DNA of 64,000 nucleotides from Latrodectus hesperus (GCA_037975125.1 CM075862.1:13005625-13069624); one strand, 5' to 3'. Numbered from the stretch's first letter, positions 22,800 through 33,559 are shown. The notes: a model not told the origin generated them from the letters alone. A program made the numbers and translations.

Positions 22800-23330
22800 T
22801 TCTTCATTTTTATGACGGCTCTCTCTGCTGAAAAGTGGGGCGTCGTCACTTGCAAGCCGCCAGGATGAGTGAAGGCAGCGACCTGTTTGTCAGCCTCGCA
22901 TCTTTATTGCCCACACTTCTGCTTTCAATAACTAATTCTGCTCCTGGAGACTGAAAGACACCCGTCACTGCAACCGTTCACTCGGAATAATAATCCGATA
23001 TCAACTTTTTGAACCCGCACCGGATATTGATTCGTGCCTATACACCTTCTTCTGAGCAAACGATAATGCTCGTTGCTTCACTTCCACGTGATGCCTCAAC
23101 TGACGAAAAAATGTGCGTCAGCAAGTTGTGTATATTTTCGACTCGCAGAGAGATAGCGTCCTGCCTGTTTGCCTTTTTATTTATTTTAGTTTTTTTTTGC
23201 GGATAATCGCGTGTATTATCACCGCTTCTCTGAACCCTGCGGTCAAGGTTTTCCCCCTCGCACTCATGATCGTTTTCAATCCAGTTTCTACCATCCCTGA
23301 TATTTATTCTGTCCAGTACATAGACACTTG
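22800..23330. promoter_or_regulatory. GC-richer islet, candidate cis-regulatory element
   Basis: The block from 'ggggcgtcgtcacttgcaag' to about 'ttccccctcgcactc' contains 'catctttattgcccacac', 'ttcaataactaattc' and 'ggaataataatccg' (homeodomain-type cores, the last near-palindromic) and 'cttccacgtgatg' (E-box). Short frames at 23009-23352 have no recognisable domain. Confidence 0.33.
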
Positions 23331-23924
23331 GATGGTACTTTTCAAATTATAATCCGATTTCCTTTGGGGGAAAAGTACTTATAATGTGATTGTTAACTAC
23401 CTTAAGTAACTTTAAAAGAAAAACCTAATTGTGTTTTTTGTTTGTTTCCATGGATTCGGAAAGAGATGGAGAGGCTACAAGTACCATTCTGGCACTTAAT
23501 TACTGTTCTAATTCTTGTGCAATTCTAGTGTGTCTCTAATGTACATGCTACACGTGCATTATAAAATATTACCTGCATTTTAAAAGGAAATATGACCCAA
23601 AGCAGGTCCTCATAGGATGAATGTAACCACAAAGCAGGCGGCTGTTTCTGAGCGGCCATATCAAATCACTTACCTTCCACCAGGACGAGAGGTTTTCGTT
23701 TCAATGGAACTCTACTGATTATTTTGAATAAATTTTTTGTACTGTCGGGGCTTACAGCGCGGACGATAGTAAGGATTTTGATTAAAAATTATTAATAATT
23801 TTGGCTACTTGACGTTCACGACCCTCGCGATCATGTAAAAAAAAGTAACTTTAGTCCGAGGTTAAATGTTTTCGACTTCGGTTTGCGAACCGTGTTATAT
23901 CGTAATATTCTTTCTTCATTTAAA
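23331..23924. other. Noncoding stretch
   Basis: Mixed composition with no recognised repeat or gene. Confidence 0.55.
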
Positions 23925-24078
23925 ACACTCGCTCCTGCCTTTGGTTCAACATTTCGTGGTTTCGAATACCACCTTGGGTTTGGATGTTGTTAGTGGTTCG
24001 GATTCCACTTTAAGCCGTAGATTTTGATCTAATTTGCCCTCGTGTGCAAAAATTGACCGTTGAGTTACAAAGTAAACT
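23925..24078 (+). mobile_element. SINE-A copy, 5' truncated
   Basis: It begins in 'ctcctgcctttggttcaaca', with B-box 'ggtttcgaatacc', then 'accttgggtttggatgtt', 'agtggttcggattccacttt', 'gccctcgtgtgcaaaaattg' and 'accgttgagttacaaa'. It is close to consensus. Confidence 0.85.
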
Positions 24079-24479
24079 TTTACACGTCGTTAAAAAATTA
24101 TTAATTTAATTCATCAGGGAAAGAGGAAGCTATATTATTCACTCGCAATAGAATATACGCAAATCAACATGAAATGTAAGCTATGGGACTGTAAGCTATA
24201 GGACTATAGAGTATGTGAAAAATTTTAACCAAGATCATAAGAAGATCAGAATGCGAATTCATGTGACGAAAATCCTGTGGTAAAATGAAGTATTCTGATG
24301 CCTTATGAAAGGTATTGACGGATACATCGAAAACACGAATTATATTCTAGGAGTTTTGAAATGGCGATCATTTTGGCGTCGTTTTAATAGCGGAGCCGTG
24401 GAAATCAAGTCTTAATTTAAATGACAGAACAATTTGCTGCAGAGGGAGAACACATTATGCATAGCATGTCACATATTTT
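24079..24479. other. Noncoding stretch with a small direct repeat
   Basis: 'gtaagctatgggact' at about 24177 is followed directly by 'gtaagctataggact', a 15-bp tandem duplication with one change. Nothing else is recognised. Confidence 0.55.
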
Positions 24480-24900
24480 TGTAGCGTACCCAAAAGAAGT
24501 TTCAGTCCGTGGCGTCGGAATGTGCCGAAATCGTAATTACGAGATCGGGAGAAAGGTAAATGTCACACTATTTGTTTTATCCTCCGCTCCAATGACATGA
24601 ACCCTTCTGACCGAAAATTCCCCAAAACCTTTGTCGCTTCTCGTTAGGCGCCAGGTCATGAGGAGAAAGACCCGATAAATCTTCCACCGACGTCGATTCC
24701 AAACCTCCGAATCTGACATCTTTATATTTGAACGATATCGCGGAATAAAAATAAATAAAACCCGATCGAACTGCTATCGAAAGAGACGTGCAGGAAGCCC
24801 TTCGTTTCAAAAGGCTGTCCATCACGGTTTTGTCACATGCAGGTGCGAGCGAGGACAAAGCTCCGTGTCCTTCGTCACACCACTCTGAATCCCCCCACTC
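24480..24900. promoter_or_regulatory. GC-richer islet, candidate cis-regulatory element
   Basis: A long mixed block has 'aggcgccaggtcatgagg', 'acccgataaatc', 'gaacgatatcgcgg' and 'tcgaactgctatcgaaagag'. Two overlapping minus-strand frames (24537-24858) have no recognisable domain. It is one of the larger islets and lies beside the hairpin at 24953. Confidence 0.35.
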
Positions 24901-24952
24901 AGCAACCGAAATCTGTTTAAAAAAATTATCGTCTGCAGATTCAATTATACAC

Positions 24953-24987
24953 TGTGGACAATGATGCCACTTACGTCATTGTCCACA
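24953..24987. repeat. Perfect 12-bp inverted repeat, 11-bp loop
   Basis: The left arm 'tgtggacaatga' (24953-24964) is the exact reverse complement of 'tcattgtccaca' (24976-24987). Extending outward gives 14 of 15 matches. Each arm contains ACAATG/CATTGT, the SOX-type core. Confidence 0.9.
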
Positions 24988-25171
24988 ATGTCGATTGCTG
25001 CTTCATAAACTACCATAGGTTCGCTCTAGCGTGGACCAGGCCGAGCTGGCAGCCGAATGGCTAGCGCTCTTGCCTTCGGTTCAACAGTTCGTGGGTTCGA
25101 TTCCCACCTTGGGCATGGATGTTTGTAGTGGTTCGGAATCCACTTTAAGCCGTAGGTCCCGGTCTAATTAG

Positions 25172-25698
25172 ACAATTTCGGCTGGCTTCGCCGTCTTCTC
25201 GAGGTCCCTAGGTCCGTAGGACCTCACCCTTGTCTGGAGCTGGAATGGAATGAGTAGCTATAACTGTAAATGAAATGGCATATCATTGGTCTAAAACCTT
25301 AAGTGGGAGGAGCTTAGAGAGTTCTTAGGAGTTATGATTTTATTTCTTTTAACATTTTAAAAGTTTAATTTATTGTAGTATTATTGAATATTTAATGGTT
25401 ATTATTATTTTTATTTAATTTACTAGATTATTTGCTAGTGATAGAGAGTTTAATTTAGTTAGATTGAGTTAGGGAGTTGGTTTATTCTATATCTTGAAAG
25501 TATTGATTGATTTTGAAAAGTTTGTCCATAGGGGACTTAATTTCCTTGAGTTCTTTAATTAATAATTTGATTGGAATTCCTTTAAATATTGATTTTATTT
25601 CATTCATTAGAGTTATAAGTTCTGAAAGATCTTCAGGAGTTCCTGTAGTGCTCAACGGAGGAGTTTGTTCTGTAGCTTGTGGGGGGTGGGGAAGGTAT
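25172..25698 (-). mobile_element. Half-LINE-like element inserted in SINE-A
   Basis: This 527-bp insert is bounded by the direct repeat GGTCTAATTAG (25161-25171 and 25699-25709). That sequence belongs to the SINE target, so this is a real insertion with an 11-bp duplication. On the minus strand an open frame enters from the element's 5' boundary and ends at 25482. About 310 bp of AT-rich then GC-richer sequence follow, to a terminus reading 'agccagccgaaattgt', without a poly(A) tail. No ORF2 is present. This resembles a 5'-truncated, ORF1-only non-LTR element. The boundaries are firm; the class is inference. Confidence 0.75.
25482..25697 (-). pseudogene. ORF1 (gag-like) C-terminal remnant, 71 codons
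   Basis: The minus strand has no stop from the element boundary to TAA at 25482-25484. The peptide has a Pro/Thr-rich lead followed by amphipathic heptad-like sequence (LMNEIKSIFKGIPIKLLIKE, then a KSPMDKLFKI stretch). That L/I/F spacing followed by SP-x-[DE]-KL is, from memory, the style of the C-terminus of ORF1 proteins of jockey-like non-LTR retrotransposons. It lacks an N-terminus and zinc knuckles, so it is a truncated relic. Identity would need a profile search. Confidence 0.45.
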
Positions 25699-25762
25699 GG
25701 TCTAATTAGCCCTCGTGAGCAAAAAATGACCGTTGAGCGACAAACAAACTGGCGTGGACCAG

Positions 25763-27489
25763 CATGGATTAAATTTACTGCATCAAAATGTGTACCAACT
25801 AATTTCTCATAAAGATTGCGATAGTTTAAAATTATCTTTTTGCCGATCAGGATTCAAACACAGAGAGTAGCTCTTTAAATGTAATACACTCCCGGTTATC
25901 CTCTTTGCTGGGTCATCCAAAATATCTAAGTTATCTCAAATAACTCGCAAAGAAGTCTTAAAGTTATTTATTCTGTCTTATCTTGAGAAGACTTAACGGA
26001 ACTGTTTCTGTTTATTTTCTGCTATTCTTCGTTTTGTATTTAATCGGGTGCATTTTAAACAAAGTGCTTTATATTTGATCTAATAAGGTCTTAAATCAAT
26101 ACTGAAATGTATTTCTGAAATTTTGTAATTAATTATTTTAAATATAAAGATTTGATGGATGTAATTGTTTGTTTTAATTGTTGATCAGTAATTTTTTTAA
26201 TTAATAATCCATAATGCTCTTGACTGGTAAATCTAATCATATTATTGAATGTTAGTTGCTTGACTAGTAAAATAAGTGTCATAATATTAAAATACGTGAT
26301 TTTTTTTTAAAAAACAATTCTTATTTTATTTTAAAGCTGTGTGCTTTAAGTAGTTGGAAAAAATTAACATTGTTTATTATTTCACACTAACATACGTATA
26401 AATTTATATTTCAATGTACTTTCTTTATACGTCGGTAATTATAATCTTTAAGATTTAAAATCTTGCATCGTTTAAATATTTGAATTTTTTTAAAAAATAT
26501 TCGAAAAGAAAAATTGGGCTAGCCTTAAATAAACTCGATTACTTCAATACGAGCAAGCATATTTTAGTAAAAATTATTTTCAGTTATTTTCAATACAAGC
26601 AAAAGTTAGACGAAGTTTTCTATAAATAGCAAGAAAGTTTAAATTTTCAAGAAAACGTAACTTCAAAATTTAAAAAGGAAAACTTTTTCTTAAATGTTCT
26701 TTTGAGATTTATGTACGAATACGTTCAATAGACTTTAAGCAGAAAATCTTTATTTTTATCATTTGAAATAAATTACGTTACATATGTGTACGAGTTAAAA
26801 ATATATATTCACATTTGAAAAGTTGCATTTTGAGATTTCAATTTCAATATTTATAAAAAACAAAAGTTGTTACATTGCAATAAAATGAATAAGATTTCGT
26901 TGGTTGCTAGAAAAATCATTTCCTGTTTGAATTGAGAGAAATGTAAATTTGTGTTCAAGAAACAACCGATGTTGTGGGGGAGGGGGTATCAGTATAATTA
27001 TGCACGAAAGGATTAGAGTGATTACACTTTACCTAACCTTGCAATTATTTTTTTGCGAGAAAACTTCTATAAATGAATTTTGTCTCAAAGGTTAGACTAT
27101 GTAAATAACTATTGACTGTTTGGATATTATTTTGTTTGCCTGATATAAACAGTGAATTACAGTCGCACAAGATCAAACGTAATTATAATTATTCATCCGT
27201 AAGGAATGCTTTTGATAGTATTAGAGGAGAGAGTGACTCATTTCTGATTCTTAGTATTTTATTTATATTCATTCAGCTATTGTTAATTTTTTTGCTTTAG
27301 ATTAAAAAAAAAAGTTACATCTGTTCTAAGAACAAAACATTCTCAACTTCGGGAAATTCCATGTTTAATCTAGATTCATTAATGTATTCTAATTTTTGCA
27401 TCATTATTAGTTTTCTTTAAGATGTCTATATAAATCTCATACAATAAGAACTGTTTACTTGATATATATAAAATGAAATTATTTAATGT
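25763..27489. other. AT-rich noncoding stretch
   Basis: Near 25850-25915 a minus-strand tRNA-like word order is seen ('gattcaaacacagagagtag') but is too weak to assign. The rest is AT-rich with no gene. Confidence 0.55.
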
Positions 27490-28555
27490 TTTATTATATA
27501 TATATGTATAATATAATCTCGTAGTCTATAGAGGACTATTTAGTTGTTTTTTAGTCCTATCGATCAATTAACTAGTTCTATTTTAATTTGCCTATATTTA
27601 TAAAATTTAAATTCTATTATAGTAGTCTATAGAATTGTATAGTTTTTTTAACATATATACCTTGCAACATTTTCTTTTATCTTGGTTTACTTTCTCAGAT
27701 GTATGCAGACTTTTTGAGTAAAAACTGTGATTAATTTATGGAATATTAATAAATTTTAATTCGATTTTACCAATTTAATAGTTCGAATCAATTAAGATAA
27801 ATTAAAATAATTAATGGGCAGAAATATTTTATTCCATGTTTCAGACAAGTTGTAAAACTGTATACTTATACTAAACTAAATAATTCTATTTATTATTTGT
27901 CTGTTTATTAAACATAGAATTCTGAATTCTACTATCGTAAGCTGTAGAACTGTTTAGTTTACTACAGATAAATCGTAGAATATTTTCTTTTACATTGACT
28001 TCGAGATATACGCAGAAGTTTTTCTTTGGAATAAAATTGCTTAATTGATAGAACTAATGTTTTTTAAAGTTTCTACATTTATCAAGTTGAGTTTTATGTT
28101 CTATCATTGAAGTCTATAGAATTGTTTAATTTATGAATTGTCTCAGATATATGCAGATAAAATCATAGAATACTTTATTTTACATTGACTATATTCCAGA
28201 TTTTCTTTGAATTAAAAACTTTTTAGCTGAGAGATGAAACTAATATTTTTTTTATTATTTTTAGTTTCTGTATTTATATTAAACTGAGTTCTGTGTTCTA
28301 CTATCGAAGGCTATAGAACTGTTTAATGTATGAATTGTCTCAGATATATGCAGATAAATTTATAGAGTACTTTATTTTACATTGACTATATTCCAGTTTT
28401 TCTTTGGATTAAAAACTTTTTAGCTGAGAGATGAAACTAATATATTTTTGATTTTTAGTTTCTATATTTATCAAACTGAGTTCTGTGTTCATTATTATCG
28501 AAGGCTATAGAACTGCTTAGTTTACAGTAGATAAATTCGTAGAGTGCTTTCTTTC
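27490..28555. repeat. Tandem repeat, ~195-bp period, about five units
   Basis: Each unit carries in order 'tcgaaggctatagaactg', 'cagatatatgcagataaat', 'actttattttacattgact', 'ttttctttggattaaaaac', 'gctgagagatgaaactaat' and 'tttttagtttctatattt'. The unit-start block occurs at about 27622, 27936, 28110, 28306 and 28501. The last three spacings are 174, 196 and 195 bp; the left units are more eroded. This decay from right to left suggests recent duplication at the right end. It is too long for a microsatellite and has no transposon termini. Confidence 0.88.
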
Positions 28556-28770
28556 AGGCCGCAATGACGAAGCGGCAGAATTGCGAATGTCACGCGGACC
28601 GACTCATCTCGATCCATCACATAAAAAAGTCGATGAAGAATGGCAACAAAGCGATGCGTGGCTGAAAATGGCGGCGCTTTTCATGCCCTCTCGATGGCTT
28701 CTGGCGTTTATCTGGTGTTGGAGTATGTGCGAGAAAATATTATCTAATCCCTATTTAACTGATTAGATTC
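28556..28770. other. GC-richer islet, exon-like, with YY1/Pho-type site
   Basis: It starts directly after a splice-acceptor-like 'gtgctttctttcag' (ending about 28557). A plus-strand frame is open from there to a stop at 28764-28766 (about 69 codons, Trp- and Met-rich), without a recognisable domain or a clear donor. It contains AAAATGGCGGC (28665-28675), matching the YY1/Pho consensus. Exon, promoter-proximal element or Polycomb-type site are all possible. Confidence 0.3.
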
Positions 28771-29573
28771 TGTTGCTTGTTCTTTTGAATGGTATCTCCT
28801 TGTTGACTTTTCCACACCAGCCTCAGTTTGGATTATTATTTTTCTTTTCTTCCGAGAGAGATATTGCTCTGTTACTTTTTATCTTTGAACCTTGACGCGT
28901 GATTAGGAGGATTTCTCTATTTCCTTTTTTTTTATTATTATTATTATTCATTTTTCAAACATGTCCTTCCTGAATCTTTTCTTCTTCTTTAAGAATTTAG
29001 AAATATCTGTTAAATCGCTACGCGAATTTGTGAAATAGATTGAATGGGATAGACATTTTTTGCAGGGAAAAGATTTCGGGAAAATAATAATTTCTGATAT
29101 TTTAGTGGATGACAATGATGGAGGCTTACCTGAAATGTCTCTATATTATATTTGTACAACGTTTTATGGAGTTTAAAAACATTTTTAATTTAATTGGATG
29201 CCGTCACTGATTCTTGGCAAATTAGCAATGAGCAAAAATTGACTAAAAGTGATAAACTAAATGCTAAACAAAGCTAAAGCTAGTTGGCGCAAACGATGTC
29301 TTGGTAATAATTTTGTCGGTTAAAAGAAGCATTACGGTCACATATCTCTTAGGGCAAAAAACAACTAAATACAGAAAAATTTGATTTTGTCTCGTTAAGA
29401 AAAAGGTACTATGACATTATACTTACGCAATCGATCACCGATAAGATTACCAAACAGTTTCCACCAGAAATAAATATTGACGTTTAAATATATATTTCAT
29501 CTATAAGTGATAATTGTTTAGCTTATAAAATGTAAATAAAATGTCTGTATTATTCTTCAGTAGTTTCTGAAAA

Positions 29574-29574
<1 letters not shown>
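28771..29574. other. AT-rich noncoding stretch
   Basis: A short (TTA)n run lies near 28936. No gene or recognised repeat. Confidence 0.6.
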
Positions 29575-29575
<1 letters not shown>

Positions 29576-29656
<81 letters not shown>

Positions 29657-29662
29657 ACACAC
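29576..29662. repeat. (CA)n microsatellite
   Basis: About 85 bp of CA with two G substitutions near the right end. The minus-strand Val/Cys frame across it is an artefact. Confidence 0.97.
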
Positions 29663-30149
29663 TCTTTTAAATAATACATGATACAAATGGAATATTTATG
29701 ACAGTAAGTTACGATTTTTTTCCCGTTACGCCAATTATCAAAAGTGGGGGTATATTAGAAAAGTAACCATTGTTTTAGTAGTGTTTTGTATTTCATAATT
29801 TTTGATGTTTTTCTTTTGAATCATATTACTATGATTTTGATATTGACTACGATATAATATAAAGCAAAATCTTCAGCAAAGACTATTTTGGAATGATACT
29901 CATTCATATATGGGAAATATTTCTCCATTATAGAAGGAGTTGGATATTCTATATTACATATACATGATATACACCCACATCATGATTCCATGTGATTTAT
30001 TTTTTAGTTACAAGACTTTAATGATAATCTGTCAGGATCCATTTTTTAAAAGAGTATTTTTTGACGTACATCGAATGTGTAACTTTGTATCTGAACAAAA
30101 GGCGTTGTCTTTAAACTTTGAGTAAACGTTCTTTGTTGAGTTTGTATAT
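29663..30149. other. AT-rich noncoding stretch
   Basis: Nothing recognisable. Confidence 0.6.
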
Positions 30150-30560
30150 TATAGCGTAACAGGGGGTCCTCTCAGCACAATACAATGCTCTGGATTCAGT
30201 CCTATGGATTGTCCGATTCGATCGATTTGTCAGCCTTTCGCTCCCCGTCCGATCCCAAAACTAATCTCTCAATATTGACTGAGTGCGGAATCCCGCTACT
30301 GGGGGTGGCGGGATTCAGGGCCACCCTTTTGGAAAAGTCACTGATTGCGTTTCCAGGGAACTCCGTAAACAAATGAGCTAGGTACTGAGACCACCTGGGT
30401 CTTTTTTCACCAAATCCATGCGAGTTCTCGTCAAAGCCCTTCTCAAACAGTTTCCGCTGATCCCAAACGCAGTCTTCTTCTGTGTATCCAGGTTTCAGAC
30501 TTGATCCCCCCTGCTTTCTTCTCCCACCCTTTCGGGATTGAAATCGGAAATGACGCGCAA
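30150..30560. promoter_or_regulatory. GC-richer islet, candidate cis-regulatory element
   Basis: A block of mixed composition with paired 'gcggaatcccgc' and 'ggcgggattc' words (30285-30315) forming a local inverted repeat. A 63-codon plus frame (30185-30376) has no recognisable domain. Confidence 0.3.
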
Positions 30561-30746
30561 TTTTTCTTTTCTGATTGGTACAAAGTGTGATGTTTGTTTA
30601 AGTCATGTCAGTTTTTTTAAATTTCACGAAGCAATGTTTTCTCTTGTGGAGTTTCACTGAAGAATTCGAGGGTTACAAAGTGAAGTCAATTCTTTAAGGG
30701 CTGCTGAATGCTGTAGGTGTGTTGCGATTAAAAATGTATTCCGAAT

Positions 30747-30850
30747 CACCTTGCGGAATGGTGAACGCTCCCGGCATCAGTTCGTGGATTCGATTCTCCT
30801 TTCAGGCATAGATATTTGCAGTGGTTTGGAATCCTGTAGCCCTCGTGCTT
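30747..30850 (+). mobile_element. SINE-A copy, compressed
   Basis: 'gcggaatggtgaacgctccc', 'cagttcgtggattcgattct' (B-box-like), 'gcatagatatttgcagtgg', 'tttggaatcc', then a jump to 'gtagccctcgtg', so about 30 bp of the body are deleted. Confidence 0.75.
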
Positions 30851-30985
30851 TGGCTGAGATGGCAGACATACAGTTTGCGCTCTGCTCACTAGTTTGTGGA
30901 TTTGAATTCCACCTCGGGTTTGCATGCTTTTAGTGGTTCAGAATCCACTTGTGTGCAAAACAAAATGACCTTTGAACATCCAAAA
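30851..30985 (+). mobile_element. SINE-A copy, head to tail with the previous
   Basis: 'ttggctgagatggcagacat' (head), 'tagtttgtggatttgaattc' (B-box-like), 'cacctcgggtttgcatgct', 'agtggttcagaatccactt' and 'gtgtgcaaaacaaaatgac'. The same deletion of the 'taggtcccggtctaatta' part is seen. Confidence 0.75.
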
Positions 30986-31235
30986 GAAATGTCGTGTGCA
31001 TAAAATATCCATTGAGCGACAACTTTGCCGAACCAAACCACCTCAAGCATCCACCATTAAGATGAATGTTGACCTTTATTAAAATTTTTAGTCTAATTAT
31101 CCTTTTCGTGAAAAAAAGATCGTTGAACGTCATACAAACCAAATCTCATGTGTATGTATAAGGTAACCATTCAGCGACAACCAAACGAAACCATCTCAAA
31201 CACCCACCATTGTGATGAATGTTGAATTCACAAAT
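30986..31235 (+). repeat. Array of SINE-A 3'-tail modules
   Basis: The tail block 'cgtgtgcaaaaaatgaccg'/'ttgagcgacaaac' recurs as degraded copies near 30993, 31085 and 31150. A following module 'caccattatgatgaatgttg' occurs at 31050-31070 and again at 31207-31228. Tail-only tandem duplication is unlike ordinary SINE insertion and suggests local recombination or repeated 5'-truncated retroposition. Confidence 0.65.
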
Positions 31236-32789
31236 TATTATTTAAAGATTTCAGTACTGTTATCTCCAATGCCAACCTTAGTTTAGTGAGTGCAACTGTA
31301 CTATATTTTCAGGGCACTTACACTTCCTTTAAACCTTTAAGGCATATAGTACTAAAAAATATATTGATGACGTTGTTGGTGGTTATTTTTAACTTTCTAA
31401 AAATATTTTATATAATATGGTCTTAAATTAAATCTGTTTAGAGTACATTGACTTCAGAACATATGATAAATGCTTAACAAAATCATGAAGATTTCACTGT
31501 AAATTTACATAGAAAGAAAACATATAATTTTTGTATTCACATTTTTTTGTAATTCTTTATATTTACATCTCAATACACCTAATTTGGCTAACAATTTCCG
31601 TTTATCGTAGATCTACAAATGTGCATGATACTTGCTATAACTGAAGACGATAAAACTACAAACCTGTCAAAAAGAAAGGCTTATTGTAAATTTTTAGCTG
31701 TAATTACATAATCATCCAAGCGATTACAAGCCGTTATTTATTTATATTTAACTGTGAACCATTTGTTCTTTTCTGTACAGTCATTCTGCATTGCTATTTT
31801 CCCATAGATGAATAGTGATTACTTTAAAAAAATTTCCTACTTCCTTTAATGACCATTGTAATGTTTTTAATAGAATATTTCCTTCTTTTTTCAGGTAAAT
31901 CTCGTTCTTGTTCTTTGATTGTTCTCTTCTCAGAAAAGGTGAGAATTTATCGCGTTTTATTAGCCATTTTACTTAAACTGTTAGCGATCTTGTTTCTTTC
32001 TTGCTGGTAGATTTTATTATGTAGTTTTAGCCTGCTTAATAAATTTTTCTTATTAAATATTTTAAAAGCGTAAAAAATGCTATGTTTTCCAGTATAAAAC
32101 ATTTATTTTGGTAATGAAATTGAATTTCAAAATGTTTGAAAACGTAAATAAATAATTTAATGCTTTTTTTTATGCTGAAAATATTTGTAACACAGCTTAA
32201 TATTCTATAAAGTTAAAAGTTCTTAAGATGTAAATAAGTAAAATTTGCAAAAGCATATTTGTGAATCGGTATGAAGGATATGTAGAAGATAGTATACACC
32301 ACCAGGATTAAATATGAAGAATATCTGATTTATATTCAAAGTTTTCCTTTTAAATTGATAGAAAATAGTCTCATGATCCATTTATGTTGATGTCTTTTTT
32401 GGCCATTCAGTACTCAATCGCCGCATTGCTTTGTGGACTTATTTGGTTTCTATTTTCCATAGAATAAAAATGTGAACTTTAAATGAATGTAACTAATTAT
32501 TGAATATAATTGGCAGAATGTTCTGGTTTGATTAAAAACTACTCTGGTTATACTTGTTGCCCTATTTTGTATGAACTATGTGTATGAATACTGAACCATC
32601 ATGCCAGGAAATTTATATAGACATACCATGTCACTTATTTGAATTTGATTCTAAATTCATTTTCGTCAATGAAAGTTATTGGAAATGTGTTTCATTAGAC
32701 TAAGTTAAAATGAAGCAATGTTGCTTTTTAGTCATTAAATACATAGTTCTTGTGCCCATAGATGTACATCTCTTGTATCAACACCAAAA
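31236..32789. other. AT-rich noncoding stretch
   Basis: No gene or recognised repeat is visible. Confidence 0.6.
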
Positions 32790-33008
32790 TTGCTCTACAA
32801 ATATGTGCAGGGTCAAAAGACTTTAAGTCTGTGCACAAAATGTAGAGCCGAAAAGGCATCGCCTGAGCATATCTTCAGCTACTTGAATTTTGACTTTGAA
32901 GAGGCTTTTTCAAAGCCCCTTATATTTTTGGGTTTCCTGGCCGTCTATAAACTTGTGGAGTCGGTCTTGGAATTGGACCATCTGGGGTTAGTAACAGTAA
33001 CAACATAA
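32790..33008 (+). pseudogene. LINE polyprotein C-terminal tail fragment
   Basis: A 72-codon plus frame (first codon TTG, so a fragment) contains LCTKCRAEKASPEHIFSYL, followed by PLIFLGFLAVYKLVESV. From memory, this Cys-x2-Cys, ASP-x-H, PL-x-x-LDF-x-x-VYKL-like order is the C-terminal tail, after RNase H, of LINE polyproteins that are abundant in orb-weaver spider genomes. The final codons and the downstream sequence are 'gtaacagtaacaacataa', an AAC-type simple tail like that of SINE-B. It is a 5'-truncated dead copy. Confidence 0.6.
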
Positions 33009-33559
33009 GTATATTATGCACACATAAACTAACATTCTATTAGTACATTAATGTTTGTTGTGTTTTTCATCAGAGAATCTTATATTTAGTATACTAATGA
33101 AACACCATGACAAAATAATATATAAAAATTATGACACACTACATGACATACAATAATATATAATAATTGACTACACACAATAATGTATAAAAATAACACT
33201 ATTTATAAAAATTGTTACTATCGTTTTTTTTTTAAATGAAAGATTAAATTTTTTATTCCGAAACCTAATTAGTGAATAAATTCTGTTACAGTTTCGCGTG
33301 TTTATTTATGGTAATATGAAACTTCTTTCTGTATTTCCTGTTACCTGCAGTTATACTTAGATACATGCTTTGCTGACACAAATGTTTGGACTCGACTTTT
33401 CATTTAAAATTTTAAAGAAAAAATTATTATTTTATATATTTTGTTCAAAAATAATCTGATTGTTTTAAGCATTCGTTACGTTTATTTTCGGTAATTTTAG
33501 GCAAACAGCAAAACATTATGTGTCATATCCACTAGACATACAACTTAGTAAGAAAGACT
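33009..33559. other. AT-rich noncoding stretch
   Basis: Nothing recognisable beyond AT-rich simple sequence around 33110-33200. Confidence 0.6.

Larger units (their letters stand above)
25040..25751 (+). mobile_element. SINE-A, full length, split by a 527-bp insertion
   Basis: The 5' part (25040-25171) is near-identical to the 17422 copy, with exact B-box GGTTCGATTCC. The 3' part (25710-25751) is 'ccctcgtgagcaaaaaatg' to 'gagcgacaaacaaactg'. Joined, the SINE is 174 bp. It is flanked by an exact 11-bp direct repeat GCGTGGACCAG (25029-25039 and 25752-25762). The interruption has its own 11-bp duplication, giving an unambiguous order of events. Confidence 0.95.

Noticed and set aside
29501..29686. 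Val/Cys repeat protein on the minus strand
   Set aside because: It is the translation of a (CA)n microsatellite.
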